A stretch of 64,000 bases of DNA, from positions 62,001 to 126,000 of the forward strand of contig NZ_CP054058.1 in NCBI RefSeq assembly GCF_003935895.2. Reading direction: 5' to 3'. The position numbers and the translations under genes were made by a program. The notes beneath the pieces were generated by a model that did not search any database, was not told where the DNA came from, and saw nothing but the letters and a program-made list of their open reading frames with translations. This document shows positions 20,114 through 29,692 of the stretch, in pieces (within the stretch, counting starts at the first letter, position 1; each line of letters opens with the position of its first letter). The stretch comes from Scandinavium goeteborgense (GTDB lineage: Bacteria; Pseudomonadota; Gammaproteobacteria; Enterobacterales; Enterobacteriaceae).

Positions 20114-21694
20114 ATGTCGTTAACTATTGAAAAGAATCGATCTAAAAAAAGCGCATTATTTTTCACGTGGATCCCGCTTATTTTGTCCGTTTTGGCAGTA
20201 GTATTAATTAATTTTATTAATGCACGCTATAATGCCGTTATCAATCGCACTCTAGTTTTTATATTATTGATGTTGGCTTTACGTTGCATTGGTAATAATT
20301 TTTTAAGAAATCTTGCTGGTGCTTTTTTCTTCGGGCTTATTGCGACTGATCTTGCTTTGCAATTATATGCCTGGACAAATTTTAATTCCGTTTTCACATA
20401 TGGCTTCGCGTTAAGTGTTATGAATACTACTGGCAGTGAAGCATATTCAATGCTGGGGTTGTATTGGCGAGACTGTAGCATTTTCTTAGCCTTATTTGCC
20501 CTGTTCATGTTCACGATTAATAGTGGCCTGGATGCGATTCCAAATAGATTTCGAAAATACCCTCTTATCTTGCTGGTACTTTTATTGACGGGTTACACAG
20601 TCCAGGCCGCACTGCATCAGATGCGCAAAAGTAAAGTGGACAGTATGGCTCAGCGAGTCGTGAATTCAACGCCACTGAGTACATCAAAAGTATTTATGCA
20701 GGCATTCGCGGATATCAATGTCGTGGCTACTATTAATAAAAATGCACCAGATTATAAAATAACGACCACGGATACAGGCATTGACAATTATATACTCATC
20801 GTCGGCGAGTCAGAACGCACGTCAAATATGAGTATTTATGGTTATGAAAGAGAGACCACGCCACAGCTGGAGTCCCAGCAGAAGAATATCCTGCTGTTCC
20901 GCCATGCCGTGAGTCCTGCTCCCGTGACTATTATGGCTGTGCCTTTAGCACTCACCGCAGCTTCTGTGCAAAAGCCAGAACCTGTTCTGTATGGCGACAA
21001 TATTATCGGTGTCGCGAATAAAGCAGGTTATGAGACGCACTGGTACAGCCGGCAAGGCAAAGGAGGGGCGTACAATAACGTGATTACCGGGATTGCTATG
21101 AATACGAAACAGCATCAGTGGGTAGAGGGTGGGTTTGATGACGCATTGCTGCCCTTGCTGAGTCAGGCTCTTGCAAAGCCGGGCAAGAAACTGATCGTAT
21201 TGCACATCTACGGTAGCCATGAACCGGCATGCAAGCGTTTCCCTGAGACGGCTTCCTTCTTTAAAGACGGCAGTAAAGCCGATGATTGCTATGATAATTC
21301 TGTGCGATTCACCGATGAGCTCATGGGTAAAATATTTAGCCAACTTTCTCATTCACGGTCGTCTGTGTTCTATTTTTCGGACCATGCCTTAATACGCGAT
21401 CCTTCGCGTGCTGTAGTCTACTCCCACGCTGGCGCTAATCCTCCTAAAGAGGCTTTATCTGTTCCCGCGTTCATCTGGTACAGCCCGGAAGTTGCAGAGA
21501 ATAAAAAATGGACCGGAGATTACAACACGCCATGGTCTACAGATGATACCAACACGCTTGCTGAGCTGTGGTTAGGCGTTCATCGGGTTGAAAGCAAAGA
21601 TAAAAACCTTAAATCTTGGCTCCAGACCTACCAGAAACCCATTATGATCATGGATACAACTGGAAAGATATATAGCTGGAACAGCATGCATTAA
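20114..21694 (+). CDS. Phosphoethanolamine transferase (EptA/CptA superfamily)
   Basis: The 526-aa inner-membrane protein has about five N-terminal transmembrane helices (roughly 15-35, 43-60, 64-85, 120-137, 149-166) and a periplasmic alkaline-phosphatase-like domain. Zinc and catalytic residues can be placed by comparison with EptA: Glu232 in IVGESERTSNMSIYGY, the likely nucleophile Thr272 in PVTIMAVP (40 residues on, the same spacing as E240-T280 in EptA), and Asp423-His424 in YFSDHA. HIYGSHEPACKRFPE is the family substrate loop. Next to waaL it probably decorates LPS core sugars. It opens the AT-rich block; a TATAAT at 20067-20072 may be its -10. Core versus lipid A target is undecided. 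Confidence 0.85.
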   Translation: MSLTIEKNRSKKSALFFTWIPLILSVLAVVLINFINARYNAVINRTLVFILLMLALRCIGNNFLRNLAGAFFFGLIATDLALQLYAWTNFNSVFTYGFALSVMNTTGSEAYSMLGLYWRDCSIFLALFALFMFTINSGLDAIPNRFRKYPLILLVLLLTGYTVQAALHQMRKSKVDSMAQRVVNSTPLSTSKVFMQAFADINVVATINKNAPDYKITTTDTGIDNYILIVGESERTSNMSIYGYERETTPQLESQQKNILLFRHAVSPAPVTIMAVPLALTAASVQKPEPVLYGDNIIGVANKAGYETHWYSRQGKGGAYNNVITGIAMNTKQHQWVEGGFDDALLPLLSQALAKPGKKLIVLHIYGSHEPACKRFPETASFFKDGSKADDCYDNSVRFTDELMGKIFSQLSHSRSSVFYFSDHALIRDPSRAVVYSHAGANPPKEALSVPAFIWYSPEVAENKKWTGDYNTPWSTDDTNTLAELWLGVHRVESKDKNLKSWLQTYQKPIMIMDTTGKIYSWNSMH

Positions 21695-21798
21695 CTATGG
21701 CATGATTGCTCACCAGTTTGGTTAAGATGCTGTTTTTTTACAGTCTTTTAAAGAATTAAATTCAAATTTTACCATTGAGTAACTGATTGAGAACGATA

Positions 21799-23058
21799 AT
21801 GACGAGTTTGAAAGGGCAAAGCATACAGGTTCGGATGACAGAATTGATTTTTGGCCTCTGTGTCGTGGCCTTTGGCAGTATCATCCTGTCACCCGACTTT
21901 TCTAATAAGTTACTGAATGTCGCGGGTTTTATTTCATTCTTCTTAGTTATTTACAATATTAAACATCTCTACAAAACGGAAGTGTTTTGGTTATGTCTGG
22001 TTCTCTTAATCACTGGGATCTGTGACCTGGCATGGTATGGATTATATAAAGTCAATAATAGTCCGGCGATTAACTCATATCGTGCCTATCTTGAAGTGGG
22101 TAAAATTTGCATATATGGATCTCTTTTAATTTTTGCCTTCTCAGTCAACGAAAAATTTAAAATTGGCAATAATAAAATCCATTATGCAGTGATTATGATT
22201 CTTCAAATAATCATGATTGCGTATGCCTGGTACCAACATATTGAATTAGGTTTACAGAGAGTTGAGTTTTCTCTTGGAGGCGGCGCGAGCTCTACTGGTG
22301 CTGCATATACAGTCGGTTTCCTGTCATGTTATATCATGATGGTCCTCCAGCATTCGCGGATGCGCTTTAAAGATTTACTTATTCTTGCACACTTCTTTGT
22401 GACCTTTATTATTCTTGTCACAACAGGCACGCGCGCTGCGATCATGGCCTACCCTATTATATTTGCAGGTCTGCTCTGTATTCGTTGCTATAAGCAACGA
22501 CATATACCGTGGAAGGGGATAGCGGTGCTGTTACTGGCCTTTATGGCGGGCGCTTTCATGATGAAGGACAATCTGGTCAAGCGTTATAATGATTTGAACA
22601 AAGATGTTTCGGCCTATGAAAATGATAACAGTAACACCTCTGTCGGCGCGAGATTCGCTATGTGGAAATCAGGATTAATTGCGTCGGAACATAATTATCT
22701 TTGGCAATCTACTGATCAGCGTAATACTCTTATAAGACAAGCTGTTAAGGAAGATCCTAGCTTATCGGGAGCATTGAGTCATATCAGAGGGCATCTGCAT
22801 AATGAGTTTGTTGAGGCGGTGTCAACCAAAGGGCCTTCTGGGGTTCTGCTTTATGTCTGCTTTGTCATAGCCTTGGCATGGTATTCACTTCGGCAGATAA
22901 AAAGTTTTGCTCTCTTTGCTTTTTTGACTTCCATGGTAATGTTTGGGTTTAGTGGAGTGATGTTCTATTCAAAAACGACGCCTACCGCCTGGATGCTGAC
23001 ATTGATTATGTTTGTTGTCTTCCTGACACAGAACCGCCACCATGATGTTGTGAAGTGA
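21799..23058 (+). CDS. waaL: O-antigen ligase, WaaL-type (Wzy_C domain)
   Basis: The 419-aa polytopic membrane protein has about ten to twelve hydrophobic helices and the O-antigen ligase signature: TTGTRAAIMAYP (Arg in a periplasm-proximal loop) and a large periplasmic loop (about 260-345) ending in HLHNEFVEAVSTKGPSGVLL, which holds the conserved His and the GxxG-like turn. The ATG at 21799 was chosen over a TTG four codons upstream. WaaL joins undecaprenol-linked O-antigen to the outer core. It sits between the phosphoethanolamine transferase and two glycosyltransferases. Sequence among ligases is variable, so an O-antigen polymerase is a remote alternative. Confidence 0.8.
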   Translation: MTSLKGQSIQVRMTELIFGLCVVAFGSIILSPDFSNKLLNVAGFISFFLVIYNIKHLYKTEVFWLCLVLLITGICDLAWYGLYKVNNSPAINSYRAYLEVGKICIYGSLLIFAFSVNEKFKIGNNKIHYAVIMILQIIMIAYAWYQHIELGLQRVEFSLGGGASSTGAAYTVGFLSCYIMMVLQHSRMRFKDLLILAHFFVTFIILVTTGTRAAIMAYPIIFAGLLCIRCYKQRHIPWKGIAVLLLAFMAGAFMMKDNLVKRYNDLNKDVSAYENDNSNTSVGARFAMWKSGLIASEHNYLWQSTDQRNTLIRQAVKEDPSLSGALSHIRGHLHNEFVEAVSTKGPSGVLLYVCFVIALAWYSLRQIKSFALFAFLTSMVMFGFSGVMFYSKTTPTAWMLTLIMFVVFLTQNRHHDVVK

Positions 23059-23135
23059 TCATTTTGCTTCTCTGCCAGTGACAGAGTATTCTTCCTGGCA
23101 GTGAAAACGCCTCGATTTATGAAGTGAGTCTGTGT

Positions 23136-23999
23136 ATGCAAGAGTTGGTTTCCGTCATCATCACCACCCACAACCGGGAAGACCTGTTGGAAAGGGCTAT
23201 TCGTTCTGTTATCGCTCAGGATTATCTGGCGATTGAATTGATCGTGATTGACGATTTCTCCAATGAAAAGACATCAATGCTGATAGATTCCCTTCGCGAT
23301 GAGTGTGAACAACGATTCATTCGTTTTGTATATCAGCGTAATGCCATTAACAGCGGTTCCAATTTTAGCCGCAACTGCGGCTATGCATTATCACAAGGCA
23401 AATTTGTTACTGGGCTGGATGATGATGATTATTTTCTGCCAGAACGCATATCGCTTCTTGTCAGTAGATACAATGACAAATATGCTTTTGTTTGCGACAC
23501 ATTGACGCGCCTGGATAAAGACCGAGAGCACGCTAAAAATATAGATACCTATCGAGTTATTGGGCTGCAGGATATACTCTGCGAGAATGTAGTCGGTAAC
23601 CAAGTGCTTACGACCAGAGAAAAGTTGATGGCGGTAGGATGTTTCTCTCTGGAAATCAAGCAACAACAAGACCGCGACGTATGGATAAAACTGATCGCAA
23701 AGTTTGGTCCAGGTCTGAAATACCCGTTTAGTACCCAGATGGTGGATGCTGAGCATAGCGATAACAGAATTACCAAGCAGATAAAGAAATACACCTCCTA
23801 TCGTAAGCTCTATTTCAAGTTCAGAGACCTTATGAGTGAAGAAACGAAGAGTAATAACCTTTTCCAGCTGATGTCTTTTCGTGGGATGAGTGCCGTGAAA
23901 ATGAATTCGTTGCTTTTTAGGAAAAAGAAGAATATGAAACTTCGCTTGAAGTTAATTCGTCGTAGCTTAATGGAGTTTCTCAAAAAAGAGGGCGGATAA
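23136..23999 (+). CDS. GT2 family glycosyltransferase, outer-core type
   Basis: The 287-aa protein from MQELVSVIITTHNREDLLERA has a GT-A domain: LIVIDDFSNEKT (about 37-48), NFSRNCGYALSQGKFVTGLD (about 74-93) with the following DDDD as the metal-binding acidic run, and KQQQDRDVWIKLI (about 172-184) as the catalytic-base region. The C-terminal third is Lys/Arg-rich, suggesting membrane association. A GTG at 23124 is a possible alternative start. It is followed without a gap by the GT32-like gene, so the two form a pair. The acceptor is presumably the outer core; donor unknown. Confidence 0.8.
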   Translation: MQELVSVIITTHNREDLLERAIRSVIAQDYLAIELIVIDDFSNEKTSMLIDSLRDECEQRFIRFVYQRNAINSGSNFSRNCGYALSQGKFVTGLDDDDYFLPERISLLVSRYNDKYAFVCDTLTRLDKDREHAKNIDTYRVIGLQDILCENVVGNQVLTTREKLMAVGCFSLEIKQQQDRDVWIKLIAKFGPGLKYPFSTQMVDAEHSDNRITKQIKKYTSYRKLYFKFRDLMSEETKSNNLFQLMSFRGMSAVKMNSLLFRKKKNMKLRLKLIRRSLMEFLKKEGG

Positions 24000-24917
24000 G
24001 TGAAACTGAAAACTCTGAATTATTTTATCCGAAAGACGAAGCGATTAAGTAAAAAATACAACAATAAAACACTAACGAAGATTTATTGGTATCTTGAGAG
24101 CAAAAAAATGGAGAGAGTATTTGAAACTCTTTCCGCATTGCCCATTGTGCCAATTGATAATCTGCATCATGATGTTTGTGATAACATTGATAATGCCATA
24201 TGGATTTGTTGGTTGCAAGGGATTGAAAAATCTCCTGAAATTGTTAGGCAATGCATATCATCCATTCACCGAAATAGTGGAGGGAGGCAGGTGGTAATCA
24301 TTGATGAAAATAATTTTAAAAACTATGCAATTATATCTGAGGCGATATATTCAAAGTTTAAGATGGGGCTAATTGGTGGTGCTCATTTCTCTGATATTCT
24401 TCGTTGCGCTTTGCTCTCTCGGCATGGCGGAACCTGGGTGGATGCGACTATTTACTTAACGCGGTCGTTATCGTCGAATTTTACTAATCGATCTTTTTAT
24501 TCATTAAGATTTGATGTTAAACCGAAAGTTTTCGCAATAAGTCAGGGCTTATGGGTTACTTACTTACTATCATGCGAAAAGTCGAACGAGTATATTACTA
24601 AAATTTATTCGATGCTTATTTCATATTGGTCTAATCATGACGTCGCCATTGATTACTTTTTGCTTGATTACATAATGCGTTTTCATTTCGAAAAAAATGC
24701 AAAAATTAAGAGCATGGTGCTGCTACAAAAAATTAATGGGAACGAAAGGTTTTTTTTAAGAGATAATTTGGATGCTCCTATAAATAATCATGTCCGAGAT
24801 AAAGTTAATAGTGATGAGGTAGGTGTCTATAAATTGACTTATAAAGGGAACCGGGTCTCTAAAAAAGGAAACGTGCCAACACTTTATCAAGAAATTATTA
24901 ATGGATATATTCTGTGA
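24000..24917 (+). CDS. GT32-like (capsular polysaccharide synthesis type) glycosyltransferase
   Basis: The 305-aa protein starts with GTG directly after the stop of the GT2 gene. The central part carries the GT32 / Caps_synth signature: IWICWLQGIEKSPEIVRQCI (about 67-86), VIIDENNF (about 98-105) and AHFSDILRCALLSRHGGTWV (about 128-147) followed by D, where the SDILR and GGTWVDA elements form the DxD-like sugar-nucleotide site. The base composition is very AT-rich with Asn/Lys/Ile-rich protein, unlike the yibQ side, a sign of transfer. It converges with yibQ with only 38 bp between. It likely finishes an outer-core branch; no exact function can be given. Confidence 0.75.
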   Translation: MKLKTLNYFIRKTKRLSKKYNNKTLTKIYWYLESKKMERVFETLSALPIVPIDNLHHDVCDNIDNAIWICWLQGIEKSPEIVRQCISSIHRNSGGRQVVIIDENNFKNYAIISEAIYSKFKMGLIGGAHFSDILRCALLSRHGGTWVDATIYLTRSLSSNFTNRSFYSLRFDVKPKVFAISQGLWVTYLLSCEKSNEYITKIYSMLISYWSNHDVAIDYFLLDYIMRFHFEKNAKIKSMVLLQKINGNERFFLRDNLDAPINNHVRDKVNSDEVGVYKLTYKGNRVSKKGNVPTLYQEIINGYIL

Positions 24918-24955
24918 TGTTCATTTCTGGCCGCCTTTTCGGCAGCCTCGTTGAA

Positions 24956-25891
24956 TCAGGGCTGATCCCATCCCTGCCACTGTAGCTGCATATACTGCAC
25001 CAGCGTGCTGTGGGTAATGCTGTCGCCGAGCACGGTAAAGAAGCGGCTGGCATTCACTGGCGGCTGTGGTTGTCTTGGTTTACACAGTTTCACACCACGG
25101 AACGGGTTACGCGATGTGGCGGGCTGTTGAGCCGGGCCGCTATTCTGCGGCGTCGAGGTGTCTGTCTGCTGCTCATTGAGCAGGCTGCTTGGTCGGACAA
25201 GGGTAATATCCGGCGGCAAGTTGTACACCATCTGCTGAAGCACACGAACCGTCGTGGGATGCGGGTGGCCAATCGCAATCGCCGAGCCATTTCGGCGCGC
25301 AAGCTGAATCGCACGATTAAACTGCACCCGAATATCCGCCTCGTTTTGCTTGTCATCCAGGAACACTCTACGTTTGATGACCTTCACGCCCGTCCCGGCG
25401 GCAGCGCGCATTGACTGGCTGTTGCCAATCGTCATGCTGTCGAGAAAATAGAAATTGTAGTGGCTCAGCGTCTGCATCACTTTCTGCATGCCGAACAGGC
25501 TCGACGTCATGGCGCTGCCCATATGGTTATTCAGCCCCACGGCGTACGGCACTTTGCCGACCGCATCACGAATAATACGATCAATCTCTGCGCTGCTCAT
25601 GTCCGGACGAAGGGTGTCTTTCTCCAGCGGTTGCTTGCTGAGTGGCGCCATCGGCAGGTGGATCAGGACTTCATGACCACCGTTATGGGCTTTAGTCGCC
25701 ATTTCGCGGGCGTGGGGAGCATTGGGTAACACTGCAACGGAGATGGTATTGGGCAGGGCCAGTACCTGATTTTCTTGGTGGGGGCGATAGCCAAAATCAT
25801 CAATGACTATCGAGAGTTTTCCGGCGTGGGCCGGGGAAATCATCGCCAGTACGGCGGCGACGGACAACGCTAACGAGCGAAATTGAAGCAA
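24956..25891 (-). CDS. yibQ: Divergent polysaccharide deacetylase family protein YibQ
   Basis: The 311-aa protein has a Sec signal peptide (cleavage after SPAHA, about residue 23) and a NodB-like fold of the divergent deacetylase family (DUF610). IVIDDFGYRP (about 28-37) holds the conserved Asp pair, GLNNHMGSAMTS the His region, and AIAIGHPHPTTV a C-terminal conserved motif. The last about 60 residues are Pro/Gln-rich and variable. It follows envC by 3 nt, as in E. coli, and so may act in peptidoglycan remodelling in the periplasm; the substrate is not known. Confidence 0.93.
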   Translation of the reverse strand: MLQFRSLALSVAAVLAMISPAHAGKLSIVIDDFGYRPHQENQVLALPNTISVAVLPNAPHAREMATKAHNGGHEVLIHLPMAPLSKQPLEKDTLRPDMSSAEIDRIIRDAVGKVPYAVGLNNHMGSAMTSSLFGMQKVMQTLSHYNFYFLDSMTIGNSQSMRAAAGTGVKVIKRRVFLDDKQNEADIRVQFNRAIQLARRNGSAIAIGHPHPTTVRVLQQMVYNLPPDITLVRPSSLLNEQQTDTSTPQNSGPAQQPATSRNPFRGVKLCKPRQPQPPVNASRFFTVLGDSITHSTLVQYMQLQWQGWDQP

Positions 25892-25894
25892 AAC

Positions 25895-27166
25895 TTATCT
25901 TCCCAACCACGGCTGTGGATTGACCGCCTGACCCTGGCGGCGAATTTCGAAGTAAAGTGACGGTCGGCCCTGACCACCACTGCTGCCCACAAGGGCAATC
26001 GGCTGACCCGCGCGAACCTGGGTCCCGACGCTGACCAGCGCGCTTTGGTTATAGCCATACAGACTCATGTCGCCTTTGCCGTGCTCAACGACAACCACAA
26101 GGCCGTAGCCCTGCAACCAGTCGGCGAGGATCACCCGGCCATCGGCAATGGCTTTTACCTCGGTGCCTTCAGACGCACCGATAACCATCCCTTTCCAACG
26201 TAGTTCACCCTGAAGCTGTTCGCCATAGCGATGCAGCGTTGGGCCACGTACTGGCCAGTAGGCCTGACCACGCGGTGAACCCAGCCCGCCCGTACGGGAC
26301 ATCAACGAGCGTTCACTTGCAGAAGGTTTGTAGGTGGTGCCTTTGCGCGAGGCATCCTGCTGGCGGTCGCGTACGGCCTGCGCTTCACGGGCTTCGCGGT
26401 CTGCGCGAGCACGCGCAGCAGCGGCGGCCTGCGCAATGCGGGAACGCATACGTGATTCGTTGGCCCGCATTTCGGAAAGCTGTTGTTGGCCAGCCTGAAT
26501 CGAGGACTCAAGCCCGGCGAGGGTTTTCTTACGTTCGTTGCGCGCCTGCTCAAGCTTGGCCTGCTGCGCTTTCTGCTCATACAGCAGCGTTTGCTGTTGG
26601 CTCTGTTTCTCTTCCAGCTCGGCTTTTTGCGAGGTTACTTCTTCGCGCGTCTGTTTCAGCTCGGCGATGGTTTGCTGGCGCGCCTGGTTGAGGTAACCAA
26701 AATAGGCCTGCAGACGTTGTCCGCGTTGGCTCTCTTCACCGCTGAGGATCAGCTGAATACCGGTGTGCTCACCCTGACGAAATGCGGCATCAAGCTGTGC
26801 GGCGAGGCTGCGTTCCTGGGCGACTTTTTGCTTTTCAAGTTTAGCAATCGACGCGTTCATGGCATCGACCTGCTTATTGAGGTCAGCGAGGGTATTCTGG
26901 GTTTCCCGCAGTTGGCGGGCGGCAGCGGAAATGGCCTCTTCCTGCTTTTTGAGCTGGGCGAGCAGCGCGGAGCGCTGTTGCTGCTGTTGGCGAACCGCCT
27001 TTTCTTTACTGGCGATGTCGGCCTGAATAGATTTTAGCTGGTCGCGATCGTTCGCGTGAGCATACGTCGCGCACAACAATACGCCAGCGCTAACTGCGCT
27101 GGCGTAACAAATGGATCGGACTGCCGTCGCGATCCATGTATTTGAAACAATCGCCTTTCCCCTCAT
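25895..27166 (-). CDS. envC: Murein hydrolase activator EnvC
   Basis: EnvC activates the amidases AmiA and AmiB at the division site and is recruited by FtsEX. The 423-aa protein has a signal peptide (to about AHA, residue 38), a long Gln/Ala-rich coiled coil (about 40-270) and a C-terminal LytM domain (about 320-420). The LytM domain is degenerate: SLYFEIR stands where active M23 peptidases have HxHFE. The annotated ATG has no clear Shine-Dalgarno sequence (CCCTCCCC precedes it). It starts 9 nt after the gpmM stop, so translation may be coupled; the true start could differ by a few residues. Confidence 0.95.
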   Translation of the reverse strand: MRGKAIVSNTWIATAVRSICYASAVSAGVLLCATYAHANDRDQLKSIQADIASKEKAVRQQQQQRSALLAQLKKQEEAISAAARQLRETQNTLADLNKQVDAMNASIAKLEKQKVAQERSLAAQLDAAFRQGEHTGIQLILSGEESQRGQRLQAYFGYLNQARQQTIAELKQTREEVTSQKAELEEKQSQQQTLLYEQKAQQAKLEQARNERKKTLAGLESSIQAGQQQLSEMRANESRMRSRIAQAAAAARARADREAREAQAVRDRQQDASRKGTTYKPSASERSLMSRTGGLGSPRGQAYWPVRGPTLHRYGEQLQGELRWKGMVIGASEGTEVKAIADGRVILADWLQGYGLVVVVEHGKGDMSLYGYNQSALVSVGTQVRAGQPIALVGSSGGQGRPSLYFEIRRQGQAVNPQPWLGR

Positions 27167-27175
27167 GGGGAGGGA

Positions 27176-28720
27176 TTATTCCACGATGAACAGCGGCTTG
27201 CCAGTCATCTCTTCCGGGATCTCCATGCCCATCAGGGTCAGCATGGTAGGTGCGATATCGGAAAGTTTACCACCGTCGACCGCTTTAACCGCTTTGCCGC
27301 CAACGTAAATCAGCGGTACTGGCAGGTTGGTATGCGCGGTGTGCGCCTGGCCTGTAGCCGGGTCACGCATCTGCTCAGCGTTACCGTGGTCAGCAGTGAT
27401 AAGTAACTGACCGCCAACGGATTCTACGGCTGCAGTGACTTCTGCGATGCAGTTATCCAGCGCTTCAATGGCCTGGACTGCCGCTTCCATCACACCGGTG
27501 TGGCCAACCATGTCGCCGTTCGGGTAGTTACAGATGATGGTGTCGTACGTGCCACCCTTGATTGCGCCGACCAATTTTTCAGTCAATTCTGCCGAACTCA
27601 TTTCTGGCTGCAGATCGTAGGTCGCCACTTTCGGGGAGTTGATCAGGATGCGTTCTTCACCCACAAACGGGTCTTCTACGCCGCCGTTGAAGAAGAAAGT
27701 GACGTGCGCGTATTTCTCAGTTTCAGAGATACGCAGCTGGGTTTTGTCTTTCTTCGCCATCCACTCGCCGAAGGTGTTCGCGAGGGATGTTGGTGGGTAT
27801 GCGCAAGGGGCTTTAATGTCAGCCGCGTATTCGGTCAGCATGATGTAGTCGAGATTGACCACTTTCTTACGGGCGAAGCCGTCGAAGTCAGCGTTTACGA
27901 AAGCACGGGTGATTTCACGGGCACGGTCAGCACGGAAGTTCATGAAAATCAGCGCATCGCCGTCTTCCATGGCTGCATCGGCCTGGCCTGCTGCACGGAT
28001 AACAGTCGCTTTCACGAATTCATCGTTTTCGTCGCGCGCGTAAGCGGCTTCGAGGCCGGCAACGGCGGTGTCAGTCTGGAACTCGCCTTTCGCCAGGGTC
28101 ATCAGGTCATAAGCCTGTTCAACGCGATCCCAACGGTTGTCGCGGTCCATAGCGAAGTAACGGCCAATGATGGACGCTACGCGGCCTTTGCCCAGCTCAG
28201 CAAATTTCTCTTCGAAACGCTGCAGAGTTGGCTTGGCGCTGCGTGGTGGCGTATCGCGGCCATCAAGGAAGGCGTGCAGATAGATTTTCTCTGCGCCACG
28301 CTGAGCAGCCAGTTCTACCATCGCCAGGATGTGATCTTCGTGGCTGTGAACGCCACCGGCAGACAGCAGGCCCATGATGTGCACGGCTTTGCCCGCAGCA
28401 ACGGCTTTATCAACCGCGCCTGCCAGCACGCTGTTTTCAAAGAACGTACGCTCTTTGATTTCAACGTCCAGACGGGTCAGGTCCTGATACACGATACGGC
28501 CCGCGCCCAGGTTGACGTGACCCACTTCGGAGTTACCCATCTGACGGTCCGGCAGACCGACTTCCAGGCCGGAAGCATCAATCAGCGTGTGTGGACGTTT
28601 GGCCCACAGGGCATCCATAACCGGCGTTTTCGCATCGAAAATCGCGTTATCCTGCTGGTCTTCACGGTAGCCGTAGCCATCCAGAATCACCAGTACCATA
28701 GGTTTTTTAGTAACCGACAT
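27176..28720 (-). CDS. gpmM: Phosphoglycerate mutase, cofactor-independent
   Basis: GpmM (iPGM) interconverts 3- and 2-phosphoglycerate in glycolysis using two Mn ions. From [19 protein letters not shown] the product is 514 aa, as in E. coli; a start seven codons upstream was rejected. The nucleophile Ser is in [12 protein letters not shown] (about 61-72); metal ligands lie in LDGYG, HEDH and [10 protein letters not shown] (about 442-451). It heads a gpmM-envC-yibQ operon and diverges from yibN with 250 bp between. Confidence 0.98.
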   Translation of the reverse strand: MSVTKKPMVLVILDGYGYREDQQDNAIFDAKTPVMDALWAKRPHTLIDASGLEVGLPDRQMGNSEVGHVNLGAGRIVYQDLTRLDVEIKERTFFENSVLAGAVDKAVAAGKAVHIMGLLSAGGVHSHEDHILAMVELAAQRGAEKIYLHAFLDGRDTPPRSAKPTLQRFEEKFAELGKGRVASIIGRYFAMDRDNRWDRVEQAYDLMTLAKGEFQTDTAVAGLEAAYARDENDEFVKATVIRAAGQADAAMEDGDALIFMNFRADRAREITRAFVNADFDGFARKKVVNLDYIMLTEYAADIKAPCAYPPTSLANTFGEWMAKKDKTQLRISETEKYAHVTFFFNGGVEDPFVGEERILINSPKVATYDLQPEMSSAELTEKLVGAIKGGTYDTIICNYPNGDMVGHTGVMEAAVQAIEALDNCIAEVTAAVESVGGQLLITADHGNAEQMRDPATGQAHTAHTNLPVPLIYVGGKAVKAVDGGKLSDIAPTMLTLMGMEIPEEMTGKPLFIVE

Positions 28721-28970
28721 ATGCGACAACCTCATGCTCACAAGATAAAAAATTTGCGTAATTTTACTACAGCTGAATCGATAAATCTGCCTCGGAAGAT
28801 CAAAGAACGGGCGACCCCGACGCTGAGTTTGATTATTTTTGGCCTAATTTTAGCGAAACAGGCCGCAGAAATTGGATTAGCTTAGGCTCGGCTTGCTGTA
28901 TTTGCCACCACGCACAGGTATACTCCTTCCCTGTTTTTTTTAATCACTGAGTCGGGAGTTATCACCCTCC

Positions 28971-29402
28971 ATGCAAGAAATTATGCAATTTGTTAGCCGT
29001 CATCCCATACTGAGTATCGCCTGGGTTGGCTTACTGGCTGCCGTTCTGTTCACGACCTTTAAAGGCCTGACCTCAAAAATCAAAGTGATCACCCGCGGTG
29101 AAGCCACGCGCCTTATCAACAAAGAAGACGCAGTGGTCGTCGATCTGCGCCAGCGTGATGATTTCCGCAAAGGCCACATCGCCGGTTCCGTTAACGTCCT
29201 GCCTGCTGAAATCAAAGCAAATAACCTCGGCGAGCTTGAAAAACATAAAGATAAACCCATCATCGTTGTAGATGGTTCCGGTATGCAGGCTCAGGATCCG
29301 GCAACGACGCTGAACAAAGCGGGCTTCGAGCGCGTATATGTTCTGAAAGAAGGCGTTGCGGGCTGGAGCGGTGAGAACCTGCCACTGGTTCGTGGTAAGT
29401 AA
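28971..29402 (+). CDS. yibN: Rhodanese-fold membrane protein YibN
   Basis: The 143-aa protein has one N-terminal transmembrane helix (about 12-31) and a cytoplasmic rhodanese domain ([20 protein letters not shown] about 55-74). The position of the catalytic loop reads VDGSGMQAQ with no Cys, so it cannot be a sulfurtransferase of the usual type; E. coli YibN also lacks the loop Cys. Studies in E. coli link YibN to the YidC/membrane insertion environment, but this is not visible here. It leads yibN-grxC-secB-gpsA, with 17 nt to grxC. Confidence 0.95.
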   Translation: MQEIMQFVSRHPILSIAWVGLLAAVLFTTFKGLTSKIKVITRGEATRLINKEDAVVVDLRQRDDFRKGHIAGSVNVLPAEIKANNLGELEKHKDKPIIVVDGSGMQAQDPATTLNKAGFERVYVLKEGVAGWSGENLPLVRGK

Positions 29403-29419
29403 CTTTCTGAGGTAACGTC

Positions 29420-29671
29420 ATGGCCAATACTGAGATCTACACCAAAGCAACATGTCCGTTTTGCCATCGCGCGAAAGCGCTGCTGAACAGTAAAGGCGTC
29501 TCCTTCCAGGAGTTGCCAATCGATGGTGACGCGGCGAAGCGTGAAGAAATGATTGAACGTAGTGGCCGTACCACGGTGCCGCAGATTTTTATTGATACAC
29601 AGCACATTGGTGGCTGTGACGACTTGTATGCACTTGATGCGCGTGGTGGACTTGATTCCCTGCTGCGATAA
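29420..29671 (+). CDS. grxC: Glutaredoxin 3
   Basis: The 83-aa glutaredoxin has the dithiol active site CPFC (about 12-15), the cis-Pro segment TVPQIFI (about 52-58) and the glutathione-binding GGCDDL (about 64-69). It reduces protein disulfides and glutathione mixed disulfides in the cytoplasm. It lies between yibN and secB, with 21 nt to secB. Confidence 0.98.
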   Translation: MANTEIYTKATCPFCHRAKALLNSKGVSFQELPIDGDAAKREEMIERSGRTTVPQIFIDTQHIGGCDDLYALDARGGLDSLLR

Positions 29672-29692
29672 TCCCTTTTAAGGACAAATAAG

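Noticed and set aside
20793-20815. Ser in the GES motif of the phosphoethanolamine transferase as an altered nucleophile
   Set aside because: By spacing to EptA the Glu of this motif is a zinc ligand and the nucleophile is Thr272, so the active site looks normal.
27500-28885. Long plus-strand frame (461 codons) opposite gpmM
   Set aside because: It is the antisense shadow of gpmM: its protein has no recognisable domain and gpmM is certain.
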